Shown piece by piece: positions 54,108 through 62,608 of a stretch of 64,000 bases of DNA. The translations under genes and the position numbers were made by a program. The stretch is from the NCBI GenBank assembly GCA_017642935.1, contig JAEPOK010000001.1, forward strand, positions 1-64,000, given 5' to 3'. Under the pieces are notes generated by a model. The model ran no database searches. It was not told where the DNA came from and was given only the letters and a program-made list of their open reading frames with translations. This DNA is from Hyphomicrobiales bacterium (lineage in GTDB: Bacteria; Pseudomonadota; Alphaproteobacteria; Rhizobiales; MH13). The first letter of the stretch is position 1; every line of letters starts with the position of its first letter.

Positions 54108-54236
54108 TTAACTCACTAACGCGACCACATCAGGATCTGTTTCATTTTCAACGCCCATACTGTTGAAGTCGCTAGAGTTCGTATAGAACTCCACAGTTTG
54201 GTTCAGCATCTGTTGCGCTCGTTTAGACAAAGCCAC
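54108..54236 (-). CDS. Putative 42-aa small protein upstream of unknown gene
   Basis: A short ORF starting with GTG 54236 after GAGG (about 7 nt upstream) and ending TAA. The product is VALSKRAQQMLNQTVEFYT followed by an acidic, Ser/Asn-rich tail ending DVVALVS. It is AT-rich like the 363-aa gene and lies 27 nt before it on the same strand, so it would be its operon partner. At this length chance is possible, so coding is only moderately supported. Confidence 0.45.
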   Translation of the reverse strand: MALSKRAQQMLNQTVEFYTNSSDFNSMGVENETDPDVVALVS

Positions 54237-54298
54237 GTGTGAACCTCATTAACTTTATCGCCTTTCGGCAAGCGCAAGAGATGCGGTTCGAAATGCGC

Positions 54299-55810
54299 TC
54301 AAGCCCCCACAAACTCACTCGCGTGGGGTGCCACCTTCTCCATCACCTTGGCTGACGGCAGCACGCCTGGTACACCAGCGCCGGGGTGCGTGCCGGCGCC
54401 GACGAGGAACAGGTTTTTCGCCTCCGGCGACTTATTGTGCGGGCGGAACCAAGCGCTTTGGAACAGTTTCGGCTCGATAGAAAACGCTGCACCATTGACC
54501 GAGGACAGCCTGTCCTGAAAGTCCTGCGGCGTCAGCATGTGCTGGGTGACGATGCTGTCTCCCAGCCCCGGCAGAACCGTCTCCTCCAGCCGCTTCTCAA
54601 TCGCCTGCCGATAGGGCTCGGCCTCTCGGCTCCAATCGGTGCCGCTCTTCAGGTTCGGCACCGGTGAGAGTACGTAAAACGAGTCGCAGCCCTCTGGCGC
54701 CAGCGAGGGATCGTTGGCGGTGGGCCGGTGGAGATACAGCGAGAAGTCGTCGGCGAGTATCTTGCGGCTGAAAATGTCTTTCAGCAGCTCTTCATAGCGC
54801 GGGCCGAGCACCATCGTGTGGTGTTGGCAGTCTTCGAAGCGCTTGTTGGTGCCAAAGTACCAGACGAACAGGCTCATGGAGAAATCGCTGCGCTTCACCT
54901 TCGCATCGGTCCAGACCTTGCGTTTGTGGTTGCGCAGCAGCTTTGTGTAGGTGGTGGCCGCATCGGCGTTGGAGACAACCACCGCGCTGTCCAGCCGCTC
55001 TCCACTTTCCAGCGTCACGCCGACAGCGGTGCCGTTTTCGACGCGGATTTCATCCACGCCAGCATTGCAGATCACCTCGCCGCCCTGACCCTCGATCAGA
55101 TCGACCAGGCCGCGCACCAACGCGCCGGTGCCGCCCATGGCGTAGTGCACGCCGTATTTCCGCTCCAGATGGGCAATCAGGCAGTAATAGGCCGTGGTGG
55201 TCAGCGGGTTGCCGCCGATGAGCAGCGGGTGAAACGAAAAGACAATCCGCAGCGCCGGGTCTTTCAGATACTTACAGACGGTGTTGTACACCGAGTTGTA
55301 GCCGCCTAGCCGGATCAGGTCCGGCGCGCATTTCAGCGTGAAGAGAAGGCTGTGAAAGGGAACATCCACCAGCTTCTCAAAAGCGATCTTGTAGATGTCT
55401 TCACTGGCTTTTTTGAAACGCTCAAAGCCGTCCAGATCATTTGGGTTGAATTTTGCGACTTCGGCCCGCATCGCGTCATCATCGCCGCTGTAGCGAAACA
55501 CGCGGCCATCATCGAAGCGGATGTCGTAAAACGGGTCGGAAGGGCGCAGGTCGATATGGTCTTCAAAGCGCTTGCCACACAGTTCCCACAGTTCATGGAA
55601 CACTTGCGGCGCGGTGATGATCGTCGGCCCGGCATCGAAAGTGAAGCCGTCTTGCTTATAGGTGTAGGCGCGCCCGCCGGGCTTATCGAGCTTTTCCAGA
55701 ACCGAAACGCGGTAGCCTTTTGCGCCCAGCCGCACCGCGGCGGCTAAACCGCCAAAGCCTGAGCCCACCACAATCGCCCGAGGCCGGGAATCCGAAGTGG
55801 TGTCAAGCAT
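54299..55810 (-). CDS. crtI: Phytoene desaturase
   Basis: A 503-aa FAD enzyme that introduces the successive double bases of neurosporene or lycopene into phytoene. N-terminal dinucleotide fold VVGSGFGGLAAAVRLGAKG, then GRAYTYKQDGFTFDAGPTII, and the C-terminal CrtI signature GAGTHPGAGVPGVLPSAK. It stands alone on the minus strand, divergent from the ATP-grasp and bch genes, instead of next to crtB as in Rhodobacter. A PpsR-type site overlaps its promoter. Its C-terminus lies about 60 bp from the AT-rich island. Confidence 0.94.
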   Translation of the reverse strand: MLDTTSDSRPRAIVVGSGFGGLAAAVRLGAKGYRVSVLEKLDKPGGRAYTYKQDGFTFDAGPTIITAPQVFHELWELCGKRFEDHIDLRPSDPFYDIRFDDGRVFRYSGDDDAMRAEVAKFNPNDLDGFERFKKASEDIYKIAFEKLVDVPFHSLLFTLKCAPDLIRLGGYNSVYNTVCKYLKDPALRIVFSFHPLLIGGNPLTTTAYYCLIAHLERKYGVHYAMGGTGALVRGLVDLIEGQGGEVICNAGVDEIRVENGTAVGVTLESGERLDSAVVVSNADAATTYTKLLRNHKRKVWTDAKVKRSDFSMSLFVWYFGTNKRFEDCQHHTMVLGPRYEELLKDIFSRKILADDFSLYLHRPTANDPSLAPEGCDSFYVLSPVPNLKSGTDWSREAEPYRQAIEKRLEETVLPGLGDSIVTQHMLTPQDFQDRLSSVNGAAFSIEPKLFQSAWFRPHNKSPEAKNLFLVGAGTHPGAGVPGVLPSAKVMEKVAPHASEFVGA

Positions 55811-55825
55811 GTGCGGCCCCTTGTG

Positions 55826-55843
55826 TGTCTAACTTGTTTGACG
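55826..55843. promoter_or_regulatory. PpsR/CrtJ-like site at crtI
   Basis: TGTCTAACTTGTTTGACG fits TGT-N12-ACA with one mismatch and the common TGTC...GAC extension. It lies 15 bp upstream of the crtI start. PpsR/CrtJ represses pigment genes in oxygen in related purple bacteria; the regulator gene is not in this window. Confidence 0.6.
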
Positions 55844-55898
55844 CTACCAGCTTGGTTTGTTGTGGGCAACGCGATGCGCAGCCGCAGGGGACGCTGGA

Positions 55899-57026
55899 TT
55901 GGGGACACAGACTGTATTGCTCACGCTGGGCCGGCTTCCCAAGGGCCTGGACATCGCCCGCAGCTTTCATGCAGCCGGTTGGCGGGTGCTGGTGGCCGAG
56001 CCATTCGGTTGGCATTTGTGTGGTCTGTCGCGGTCGGTGGCCAAGACCTATCGTGTGCCGGCGCCGAACACCGATCAACGGGCCTACCTTGAGGCCCTTT
56101 TGGCGTTGATTGCGCGCGAGCACGTTTCCCTTGTCGTGCCGATATCGGAAGAGACGATGCACGTCGCCGCTCTGGCCGACCGCCTTCCTGATGGCGTCAG
56201 AGTGTTTTCATCCCACCAGCACGACATCTTGCGACTGCACGACAAACTTCGGTTCGCGCACTGGCTAGCTGGGGAGGGACATACTGCGCCGAGGACCGCC
56301 GCGCTGGACTCGGACGTAGCGCAAGCGATCGCGTCTGCCGGACCCGTGGTGGTCAAAGACCGCTGGGGGGCGTCGGGATCGCATGTGACGTTCATGCACC
56401 AAGGCGAGCCGCTTCCGACCCATGACAACGCCCTAGTCCAGGAGCGACTGACGGGGGACGAAGTCAGCAGTTTTTCGATCGTTCACAACGGCAAGGTGTC
56501 TGTGACCGTCGTCTATCGCCCGGTCATCCGCGATGGGACGGTTTCGACCGTGTTTGAGCGCATCGAGGCGTCGGCTGTTGAGGCTTATGTGGCCGAGATC
56601 GCTGCATGCAGCGGACATACAGGTTTTCTATCGTTCGACATGATGGTCGATCGGGATCAAGTCACCGCCTTTGAGTGCAATCCGCGCGCCAACAGCGGGA
56701 TTCATTTCCTAGAGACGGCGGATATCGCGCGGGCGATTTTGGAACCCAGGTTCGTGCCGCGTTTCAACCACCGCAAGCGCATGCAGCAGGCCTATCCAAC
56801 GCTGACTCTGCTTTGGGGCGTGATTGGCAACTGGCCGCGCTATCGCCAGATCGGCAAGGCGCTACTGACCAGCCGCGATGTCACATGGCGCTGGCGCGAT
56901 CCTTTGCCGTTTGCCTTGATGACGCCAGCCACGTGGCCCTTGCTGCGTCAGGCGATCTTCGAAAGGCGCTCGCTTGGCGAGGCTGCGATCCACGACATCG
57001 GCTGGTTCGGTCCGCAACGGCGTTGA
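55899..57026 (+). CDS. ATP-grasp ligase of unknown substrate
   Basis: A 375-aa ATP-grasp protein (carbamoyl-phosphate-synthetase/biotin-carboxylase-like). The preATP-grasp region has ISEETMHVAALADRL; the ATP-binding core has VVVKDRWGASGSHV, LVQERLTGDEVSSFSIVHNG and the metal-binding FECNPRANSGIHFLE. TTG 55899 is preferred (AGGGG about 8 nt upstream); an earlier TTG 55857 is possible. It is transcribed with, or just before, bchI between the two PpsR-site groups, where Rhodobacter has crtA. Function is unknown. It joins a carboxylate to an amine or similar group, if it is active. Confidence 0.85.
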   Translation: MGTQTVLLTLGRLPKGLDIARSFHAAGWRVLVAEPFGWHLCGLSRSVAKTYRVPAPNTDQRAYLEALLALIAREHVSLVVPISEETMHVAALADRLPDGVRVFSSHQHDILRLHDKLRFAHWLAGEGHTAPRTAALDSDVAQAIASAGPVVVKDRWGASGSHVTFMHQGEPLPTHDNALVQERLTGDEVSSFSIVHNGKVSVTVVYRPVIRDGTVSTVFERIEASAVEAYVAEIAACSGHTGFLSFDMMVDRDQVTAFECNPRANSGIHFLETADIARAILEPRFVPRFNHRKRMQQAYPTLTLLWGVIGNWPRYRQIGKALLTSRDVTWRWRDPLPFALMTPATWPLLRQAIFERRSLGEAAIHDIGWFGPQRR

Positions 57027-57046
57027 CCCAAGGTGATAGGGACAAG

Positions 57047-57064
57047 TGTCAACTTTGCATGACG
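57047..57064. promoter_or_regulatory. PpsR/CrtJ-like site 1 at bchI
   Basis: TGTCAACTTTGCATGACG has the same TGTC-N10-GACG form as the crtI site. It lies 52 bp upstream of the bchI start and 20 bp after the ATP-grasp stop. Confidence 0.6.
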
Positions 57065-57073
57065 CTTCGGCAC

Positions 57074-57091
57074 TGTTAGGACTTGAAAACC
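57074..57091. promoter_or_regulatory. PpsR/CrtJ-like site 2 at bchI
   Basis: TGTTAGGACTTGAAAACC fits TGT-N12-ACA with one mismatch in the last triplet (ACC). Its start is 27 bp from that of site 1. PpsR binds paired sites co-operatively in related organisms. Confidence 0.45.
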
Positions 57092-57116
57092 TGAATTCTG
57101 TGATTGGCTGCCTCCT

Positions 57117-58112
57117 GTGTCTACGCGTGTGAACTTCCCCTTTTCCGCCATCGTTGGGCAGGAGGCGATGAAGCGCGCGCTTCTGATCTCTGCTGTCGAT
57201 CCGACCATTGGCGGTGTGCTGGTTTTTGGCGACCGTGGCACCGGCAAATCGACTGCCGTTCGGGCGCTCGCACAGCTTCTGCCGAAGATGAAGGTGGTGG
57301 CTGGATCAGCCTATAATATCGACCCGGCCAATGTGGATGATCCCGACGTCAAAACCCGGCAAGTGCCGGTGCCGGTGGTCGATCTGCCGCTGGGCGCTAC
57401 GGAAGACAGGGTCGTCGGCGCGCTCGATATCGAGAAAGCGTTGACGCAAGGCGAGCGAGCCTTCCAACCGGGGCTTCTGGCGCAGGCCAACCGCGGCTTT
57501 CTCTACATCGACGAGATCAATCTGCTGGAAGACCATTTGGTCGATCTGCTGCTCGATGTGGCAGCGTCTGGCGAAAATGTCGTGGAGCGCGAAGGGCTTT
57601 CGATCCGCCACCCAGCGCGTTTCGTGCTGATCGGATCGGGCAACCCGGAAGAGGGCGAACTGCGGCCCCAGCTCTTGGATCGCTTTGGGCTGTCGGTGGA
57701 TGTGTCGACGCCCGAAGACATCAAGCAGCGGATTGAGGTTGTGCGTCGGCGCGATGCGTTCGACCGTGACCCGCAGGCGTTTGTTGCCAAATGGAAACGC
57801 AAGGATGGCGCCGTCCGCCGCGAGATTGTCGGTGCGCGTGACCGCTTGGACGGCGTTTCGGTTTCTGACGAGATTCTTGGGCAGGCGGCCGAGCTTTGCA
57901 TGGCACTTGGGACGGACGGACTGCGTGGTGAACTGACCCTTATGCGAGCCGCGCGTGCTCACGCGGCACTTGAAGGACAGGATGAGGTGACCAAGGATGC
58001 TCTGCGCCTGGTCGCGCCGATGGTGCTTAGCCATCGGCTCCGGCGAAACCCGCTGGACGATTCACGCGCATCGACACGCGTTGAGCGCGCCCTGGACGAG
58101 TTGATGGCGTGA
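57117..58112 (+). CDS. bchI: Magnesium chelatase ATPase subunit I
   Basis: A 331-aa AAA+ subunit of the Mg-chelatase, which inserts Mg2+ into protoporphyrin IX, the first committed step of bacteriochlorophyll synthesis. Walker A GDRGTGKST (about 41-49), Walker B FLYIDEINLL, and sensor-type GSGNPEEGELRPQLLDRFG are intact. It uses GTG 57117 (a second GTG at 57129 is possible). Its TGA overlaps the bchD GTG by 4 nt. Confidence 0.95.
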   Translation: MSTRVNFPFSAIVGQEAMKRALLISAVDPTIGGVLVFGDRGTGKSTAVRALAQLLPKMKVVAGSAYNIDPANVDDPDVKTRQVPVPVVDLPLGATEDRVVGALDIEKALTQGERAFQPGLLAQANRGFLYIDEINLLEDHLVDLLLDVAASGENVVEREGLSIRHPARFVLIGSGNPEEGELRPQLLDRFGLSVDVSTPEDIKQRIEVVRRRDAFDRDPQAFVAKWKRKDGAVRREIVGARDRLDGVSVSDEILGQAAELCMALGTDGLRGELTLMRAARAHAALEGQDEVTKDALRLVAPMVLSHRLRRNPLDDSRASTRVERALDELMA

Positions 58113-59944
58113 CCGAGCTCTCCTCCATCGAGGATGATCCGTCGCCCCATGCCAAGGCGCAGGTCTGGGCCGATGGGCTCACCGCTTCGGCGTTGGTCGC
58201 GCTGGATCCGGTCACCTTTGGCGGCCTTCACGTTCGAGCCCACGCCGGACCGGTGCGCGATGCTTTGATCGCGGCGCTTCGTGGGTTCTTGCTGCCGTCT
58301 ATGCCGTTTCGCAAATTACCGAGCCACATAGCGGACGAACGTCTTTTGGGCGGCCTCGATATGGCTGCGACCCTGAAGGCTGGAAAACCAGTTACCCAGC
58401 GCGGACTGCTTTCGGAGGCTGATGGCGGTCTCGTCCTGGTGCCCATGGCCGAGCGGATGGAAGCGCTCACGGCCTCGCGGCTGACGGCTGTTCTCGACAC
58501 CGGCGAGGTTGCCTTGGAGCGCGATGGCATCACGGCTCAGCTTCCAGCAAAGCTTGGCGTGATCGCGCTTGATGAGGGGTTGGGCGAGGAGTATTTGTCC
58601 CACGCACTTGCCGACCGTTTGGCCTTCCATGCCGATCTCACCCACCTTTCGATCCGCGATATCATCGAGCCCCCCATCGACGCTGGTCACGTCGCGGCTG
58701 CACGCAGTCGGTTTGAGGGGGTGTCGGCAGAAGACCGATTGTTTGAGGTGATCACCGCGTTGGCGACAACATTTGGCGTTTCGTCGGTGCGGGCCATCCT
58801 GTTTGCGATTCGAGCCGCCCGAGGCTTGGCGGCTTTGGACGAGCGCGACTCGGTTGAGGATCAGGACATCGAACTAGCGGCGCGCTTAGTGATCGCGCCG
58901 CGGGCGACGCGCGTGCCGACGCAAGAGCAGCAACCCGACGAGATTCCACCAGACGAGGAGTTCGATGAACCGCCCGAAGAACCGGAGGAACCAGCCGAGC
59001 AGGAGGAGCAGGCACTGCCCGATGGTCCCCTAGATGATCAGGTGCTTGACGCCATCGAAGCCGCGATCCCAGCGCACCTTCTGGAGCAGCTCAAACTCGG
59101 CGCGGCGATGGCCAAGTCCAATGCACAAAGTGCTGGCAGCAAGGGCGCGCTGCAGCAAGCCCTGATGCGTGGGCGGCCCATCGGCTCCCGGCGCGGTCGC
59201 CTTGATGGACGCTCCAAGCTGCATGTCGTTGACACACTGCGCGCTGCCGCGCCCTGGCAGACTTTGCGTCGCCAATCGGGCACCATGTCATCACGCATTT
59301 CGGTCTCCGGCGATGATATACGTGTTCGCCGGTTCAAGCAGAACGAAGAAAGCGTGACGATCTTTCTGGTCGATGCCTCCGGATCGGCCGCGCTTCACCG
59401 GTTGGCGGAGGTAAAAGGCGCGGTTGAGATGATGCTGGCGGACAGCTATGCGCGCCGGGACTATGTCGCGCTGATCGTCTTTCGCGGGGAGCGGGCCGAG
59501 ATGGTGTTGCCGCCGACACGGTCTCTAGTGCGGGCCAAACGCTGTCTTGCCGGTGTGCCTGGAGGTGGTGGAACCCCCTTGGCCGCTGGACTTGATGCCG
59601 GCTTGGAAGTTGCGCTGGAGTGCCAAAGGATTGGACGTAGCCCGAGGTTGGTGGTGATGAGCGATGCCCAGGCCAATGTTGGCCATGATCCGACATCGGG
59701 TCGAGCTGGTGCACACGCCGATGCCTTGAGGTCCGCCCAGCGCATTGCGGCTCACCGGATCGCGGGTCTTTTTATTGATACCAGCCCGCAGCGTGGCGGA
59801 AAGCGACGGCAAAGCCCGACGCCCTCCAAGGCGCTGGAGATCGCCAATGCGATGCACGCGATCCATCTTGCTTTGCCCCATCCCAATGCCGCCGGATTGA
59901 AAGATCTGGTCGATGGCGGCCTGCCGACGCTGCGAGCGGGCTAG
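58109..59944 (+). CDS. bchD: Magnesium chelatase subunit D
   Basis: A 611-aa partner of BchI. The N-terminal AAA-like domain (about 1-260) lacks a proper Walker A, as is usual for BchD. A strongly acidic and Pro-rich linker (about 270-310, with many DEPPEEPE-type repeats) leads to a von Willebrand A domain with the MIDAS motif DASGSAAL. It forms the I-D motor complex that drives BchH, which is not in the window. GTG 58109 overlaps the bchI stop. Confidence 0.94.
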   Translation: MTELSSIEDDPSPHAKAQVWADGLTASALVALDPVTFGGLHVRAHAGPVRDALIAALRGFLLPSMPFRKLPSHIADERLLGGLDMAATLKAGKPVTQRGLLSEADGGLVLVPMAERMEALTASRLTAVLDTGEVALERDGITAQLPAKLGVIALDEGLGEEYLSHALADRLAFHADLTHLSIRDIIEPPIDAGHVAAARSRFEGVSAEDRLFEVITALATTFGVSSVRAILFAIRAARGLAALDERDSVEDQDIELAARLVIAPRATRVPTQEQQPDEIPPDEEFDEPPEEPEEPAEQEEQALPDGPLDDQVLDAIEAAIPAHLLEQLKLGAAMAKSNAQSAGSKGALQQALMRGRPIGSRRGRLDGRSKLHVVDTLRAAAPWQTLRRQSGTMSSRISVSGDDIRVRRFKQNEESVTIFLVDASGSAALHRLAEVKGAVEMMLADSYARRDYVALIVFRGERAEMVLPPTRSLVRAKRCLAGVPGGGGTPLAAGLDAGLEVALECQRIGRSPRLVVMSDAQANVGHDPTSGRAGAHADALRSAQRIAAHRIAGLFIDTSPQRGGKRRQSPTPSKALEIANAMHAIHLALPHPNAAGLKDLVDGGLPTLRAG

Positions 59945-59946
59945 AT

Positions 59947-60885
59947 ATGTCGAGTAAACCTACAACCTCCAGCCCTGGCGCCGCATTGTCGTGGCGCGCG
60001 CTCGGCCGCACCTGGCCACACCATGTCCACAGCCGCTTTGTGAACGCTGGTGGCGTGCGGTGGCATGTGCAGGAATTGGGGGAGGGACCCGTTGTGTTTC
60101 TTCTGCATGGCGCCGGGGCCTCGACGCATAGTTGGCGGGATTTGCTGCCTGGGCTCGCGCAACACTTTCGCGTGGTCGCCGTCGATCTGCCCGGCCACGC
60201 CTTCTCTGATTCCCCAGCGTTTTATCGTCCGACCTTGCAGCGGGTTTCCGTTCTGCTCGGCGAGCTGATCCAGACGCTTGGGATTGATGTTCGGATCGCT
60301 GTTGGCCACTCGGCCGGCGCAGCGACGTTAGCGCGCATGACATTGGATCACCGCATCACACCGGCAGGCCTTGTCAGCTTCAACGGAGCATTTCAGCCGT
60401 TTGATGGCGCCGCGGGGGCTGTTTTTCCGGCGCTTGCCAAACTTCTGTTCGTCAACCCTTTGACGCCGCGCCTTTTCGCGCTTGGCGGGCGCAGCCGATC
60501 CCGGGTCGTCCGACTGATCGAAGGCACGGGTTCGCGGATCAGCGATGAAGGTCTTGGCTACTATTCAACACTTATGCAGTCGCCCGGCCACATTGCTGGC
60601 GTCCTTGGCATGATGGCACATTGGGAGCTGACGGAGCTCATGCGGAAGTTGCCATCGATGAAGGTGCCGATGCTTCTCATCGCTGGAGAAAACGACCGGG
60701 CCGTGCCAGCGAAGGTCTCGCAGGACGTCGCCGACCGTTGTGTAAATGCCTCGATCGAGCTGTGGCCGGGCCTTGGCCATCTGGCGCACGAAGAAGCGCC
60801 GGAGAAGGCGGTTGCGCGCATTGTCGAGTTCGCGACCGAAATCGGTGTCCTGGAAAACGCCACCGCGGCGGATACGCAGAATTGA
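59947..60885 (+). CDS. bchO: BchO alpha/beta hydrolase
   Basis: A 312-aa alpha/beta-hydrolase of the putative magnesium chelatase accessory type. The oxyanion loop is LHGAGASTHSW, the nucleophile elbow GHSAGA, and the acid and His are in AGENDRAVP and GLGHLAHEE. It starts 2 bp after bchD, and bchI-bchD-bchO is the standard order in purple bacteria. Its precise role in bacteriochlorophyll synthesis is not established. Confidence 0.92.
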   Translation: MSSKPTTSSPGAALSWRALGRTWPHHVHSRFVNAGGVRWHVQELGEGPVVFLLHGAGASTHSWRDLLPGLAQHFRVVAVDLPGHAFSDSPAFYRPTLQRVSVLLGELIQTLGIDVRIAVGHSAGAATLARMTLDHRITPAGLVSFNGAFQPFDGAAGAVFPALAKLLFVNPLTPRLFALGGRSRSRVVRLIEGTGSRISDEGLGYYSTLMQSPGHIAGVLGMMAHWELTELMRKLPSMKVPMLLIAGENDRAVPAKVSQDVADRCVNASIELWPGLGHLAHEEAPEKAVARIVEFATEIGVLENATAADTQN

Positions 60886-61011
60886 TGTTGCCGCCTGAAC
60901 TTGTCGGCGTTTATGGTTTGCCTTTGAACCAGACAAAGGCCCTGCGCTCTGCCCACACCAACCTTTAAAGCCAGTCTTCAAAGCGGGTGGAATGAAACGG
61001 CCTGCCGCGCC

Positions 61012-62010
61012 TTGATCCGCCAAGGATCGAAGTCGTTCTATGCCGCTTCGCTCTTATTGCCGCAGCGTATTCGCACACCTGCCTACGCGCTCTATGCGTT
61101 CTGCCGTCTTTCTGATGATGCCGTGGATGCCGAGGACGCGCCCAAGGATGCGGTCGATCGTTTGCGCGAACGCCTCGATCTTGCCTACGCGGAAAAGCCG
61201 AAAAACATTCCAGCCGACCAAGCCTTTGCCGAGATGGTGCAAAGCTATCAGATGCCGCGCACCTTGCCGGAAGCCCTGCTAGAGGGATTGGAATGGGATA
61301 GCCAAGGCTGGGGACCTCAAACCCTGTCCGACACCTATGCCTACAGCGCTCGCGTTGCGGCCGCGGTTGGCGCAATGATGTCCGTCCTTATGGGCGTACG
61401 CGATGCCGACACATTGGCGCGCGCCTGCGATCTTGGCGTTGCAATGCAGCTCACCAACATTGCCCGCGATGTCGGTGAGGATGCACGCAATGGCCGGATC
61501 TATCTGCCGCGCGACTGGATGGTTGAGGCTGGCATCGATATCGAGGCGTTTCTTGCCAACCCAGTGTTCGATGCGCGCCTGGCGTCCTGCGTGGAGCGGC
61601 TGCTTGAAACGGCCGATACGCTTTATGATCGCTCGGTTGGAGGCATTGCTGCGCTGCCCGGCGATTGCCGCCCGGCGATCCACGCTGCGCGGCTGATCTA
61701 CCGCGAGATTGGCCGCAAGGTTGCTGGCAACGGTTACAACTCGATCGATCAGCGCGCGGTGGTTTCCAAACATCGCAAACTGGTGCTCTTGGGTGCGGCC
61801 TGCAACGCCGCCGTCTGGACGCCGCACAGCGAGCCAGCGACCGCCTTGCCAGAAACCGCCTTTTTGGTGGATGCCGTGCCGCCCTTCGACCATGCCCTGA
61901 GTGGCAGTCTGCCACCACAGGACTCGCGACCCATGAGCCGGATCGTCCACATCCTTGAACAGCTTGAGCGGCGGGACCGGCAGCAATTGGCTGACCCTCA
62001 CTCCTCCTGA
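61012..62010 (+). CDS. crtB: Phytoene synthase (start unusual)
   Basis: About 332 aa from TTG 61012. It condenses two geranylgeranyl diphosphates to phytoene. The Asp-rich motifs DDAVD and DVGED (in ARDVGEDARNGRIYLP) are intact. The conserved opening ACRALIRQGSKSF extends 5 residues upstream of this TTG, and the frame stays open to 60928 without ATG, GTG or TTG; a CTG at 60949 would give about 353 aa, the usual CrtB size. A 7-codon ORF (ATG 60992 to TGA 61015), preceded by GGGTGG, overlaps the TTG. The true start is uncertain. Confidence 0.92.
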   Translation: MIRQGSKSFYAASLLLPQRIRTPAYALYAFCRLSDDAVDAEDAPKDAVDRLRERLDLAYAEKPKNIPADQAFAEMVQSYQMPRTLPEALLEGLEWDSQGWGPQTLSDTYAYSARVAAAVGAMMSVLMGVRDADTLARACDLGVAMQLTNIARDVGEDARNGRIYLPRDWMVEAGIDIEAFLANPVFDARLASCVERLLETADTLYDRSVGGIAALPGDCRPAIHAARLIYREIGRKVAGNGYNSIDQRAVVSKHRKLVLLGAACNAAVWTPHSEPATALPETAFLVDAVPPFDHALSGSLPPQDSRPMSRIVHILEQLERRDRQQLADPHSS

Positions 62011-62099
62011 ACTCTCCCCATTGAACGCTTGGTTGTTTTGAGCGTTGGCCTGCCATCTGGTCGTGCCTGTGTTACGGTGGGTTTTCAAAGAGGATACTG

Positions 62100-62579
62100 A
62101 TGGATTTCTCGATCTCCTGGTCTTTGCTCGCGTTTTTTGCGGTGACATTTGCTGCCGCCATGTCCGGTGGCTATTTCAGACCCGGCGATTGGTATCGCGA
62201 TCTGGCCAAACCCAGTTGGAACCCGCCTGACTTCATGTTTCCAATCGCCTGGACTGTTCTCTACGCCATGATGGCGGTCGCAGCATGGCTTGTCTGGGAG
62301 GCTGTCGGTTGGCCGGCAGCTTTGGTGCCGATTGGGTTTTGGCTGATTCAACTGATTTTCAATGCGCTTTGGTCGGCGCTGTTTTTCGGCATGAAGCGGA
62401 TGGATTGGGCGCTCATCGATGTCGCGCTGCTTTGGCTTGCCATCGTCGGAACGATCATGACGTTCTGGCCGATTAGCACGCTCGCAGGCTGGTTGATGGT
62501 ACCGTATTTGGCGTGGGTCAGCTTTGCAGCGTTCCTCAATCTCACAATTTTACGGCTCAATTCGCAACAAGCCGCCTAG
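62100..62579 (+). CDS. tspO: TspO/MBR tryptophan-rich sensory protein
   Basis: A 159-aa outer or inner membrane protein with five predicted helices. The hallmark block is KPSWNPPDFMFPIAWTVLY, and Trp residues are frequent (LIQLIFNALWSALFFGM). AGAGGATACTG is the ribosome site for ATG 62100. In Rhodobacter TspO helps regulate pigment genes in response to oxygen and binds tetrapyrroles, and lies at the same position between crtB and crtC. Confidence 0.92.
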   Translation: MDFSISWSLLAFFAVTFAAAMSGGYFRPGDWYRDLAKPSWNPPDFMFPIAWTVLYAMMAVAAWLVWEAVGWPAALVPIGFWLIQLIFNALWSALFFGMKRMDWALIDVALLWLAIVGTIMTFWPISTLAGWLMVPYLAWVSFAAFLNLTILRLNSQQAA

Positions 62580-62608
62580 TGCGATGAAGCGTCGGTCCAG
62601 CTATGTTG

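Noticed and set aside
52989-54236. Prophage or insertion sequence
   Set aside because: No integrase, transposase, terminal repeats or attachment sites are visible. Only composition and the unfamiliar gene pair suggest transfer.
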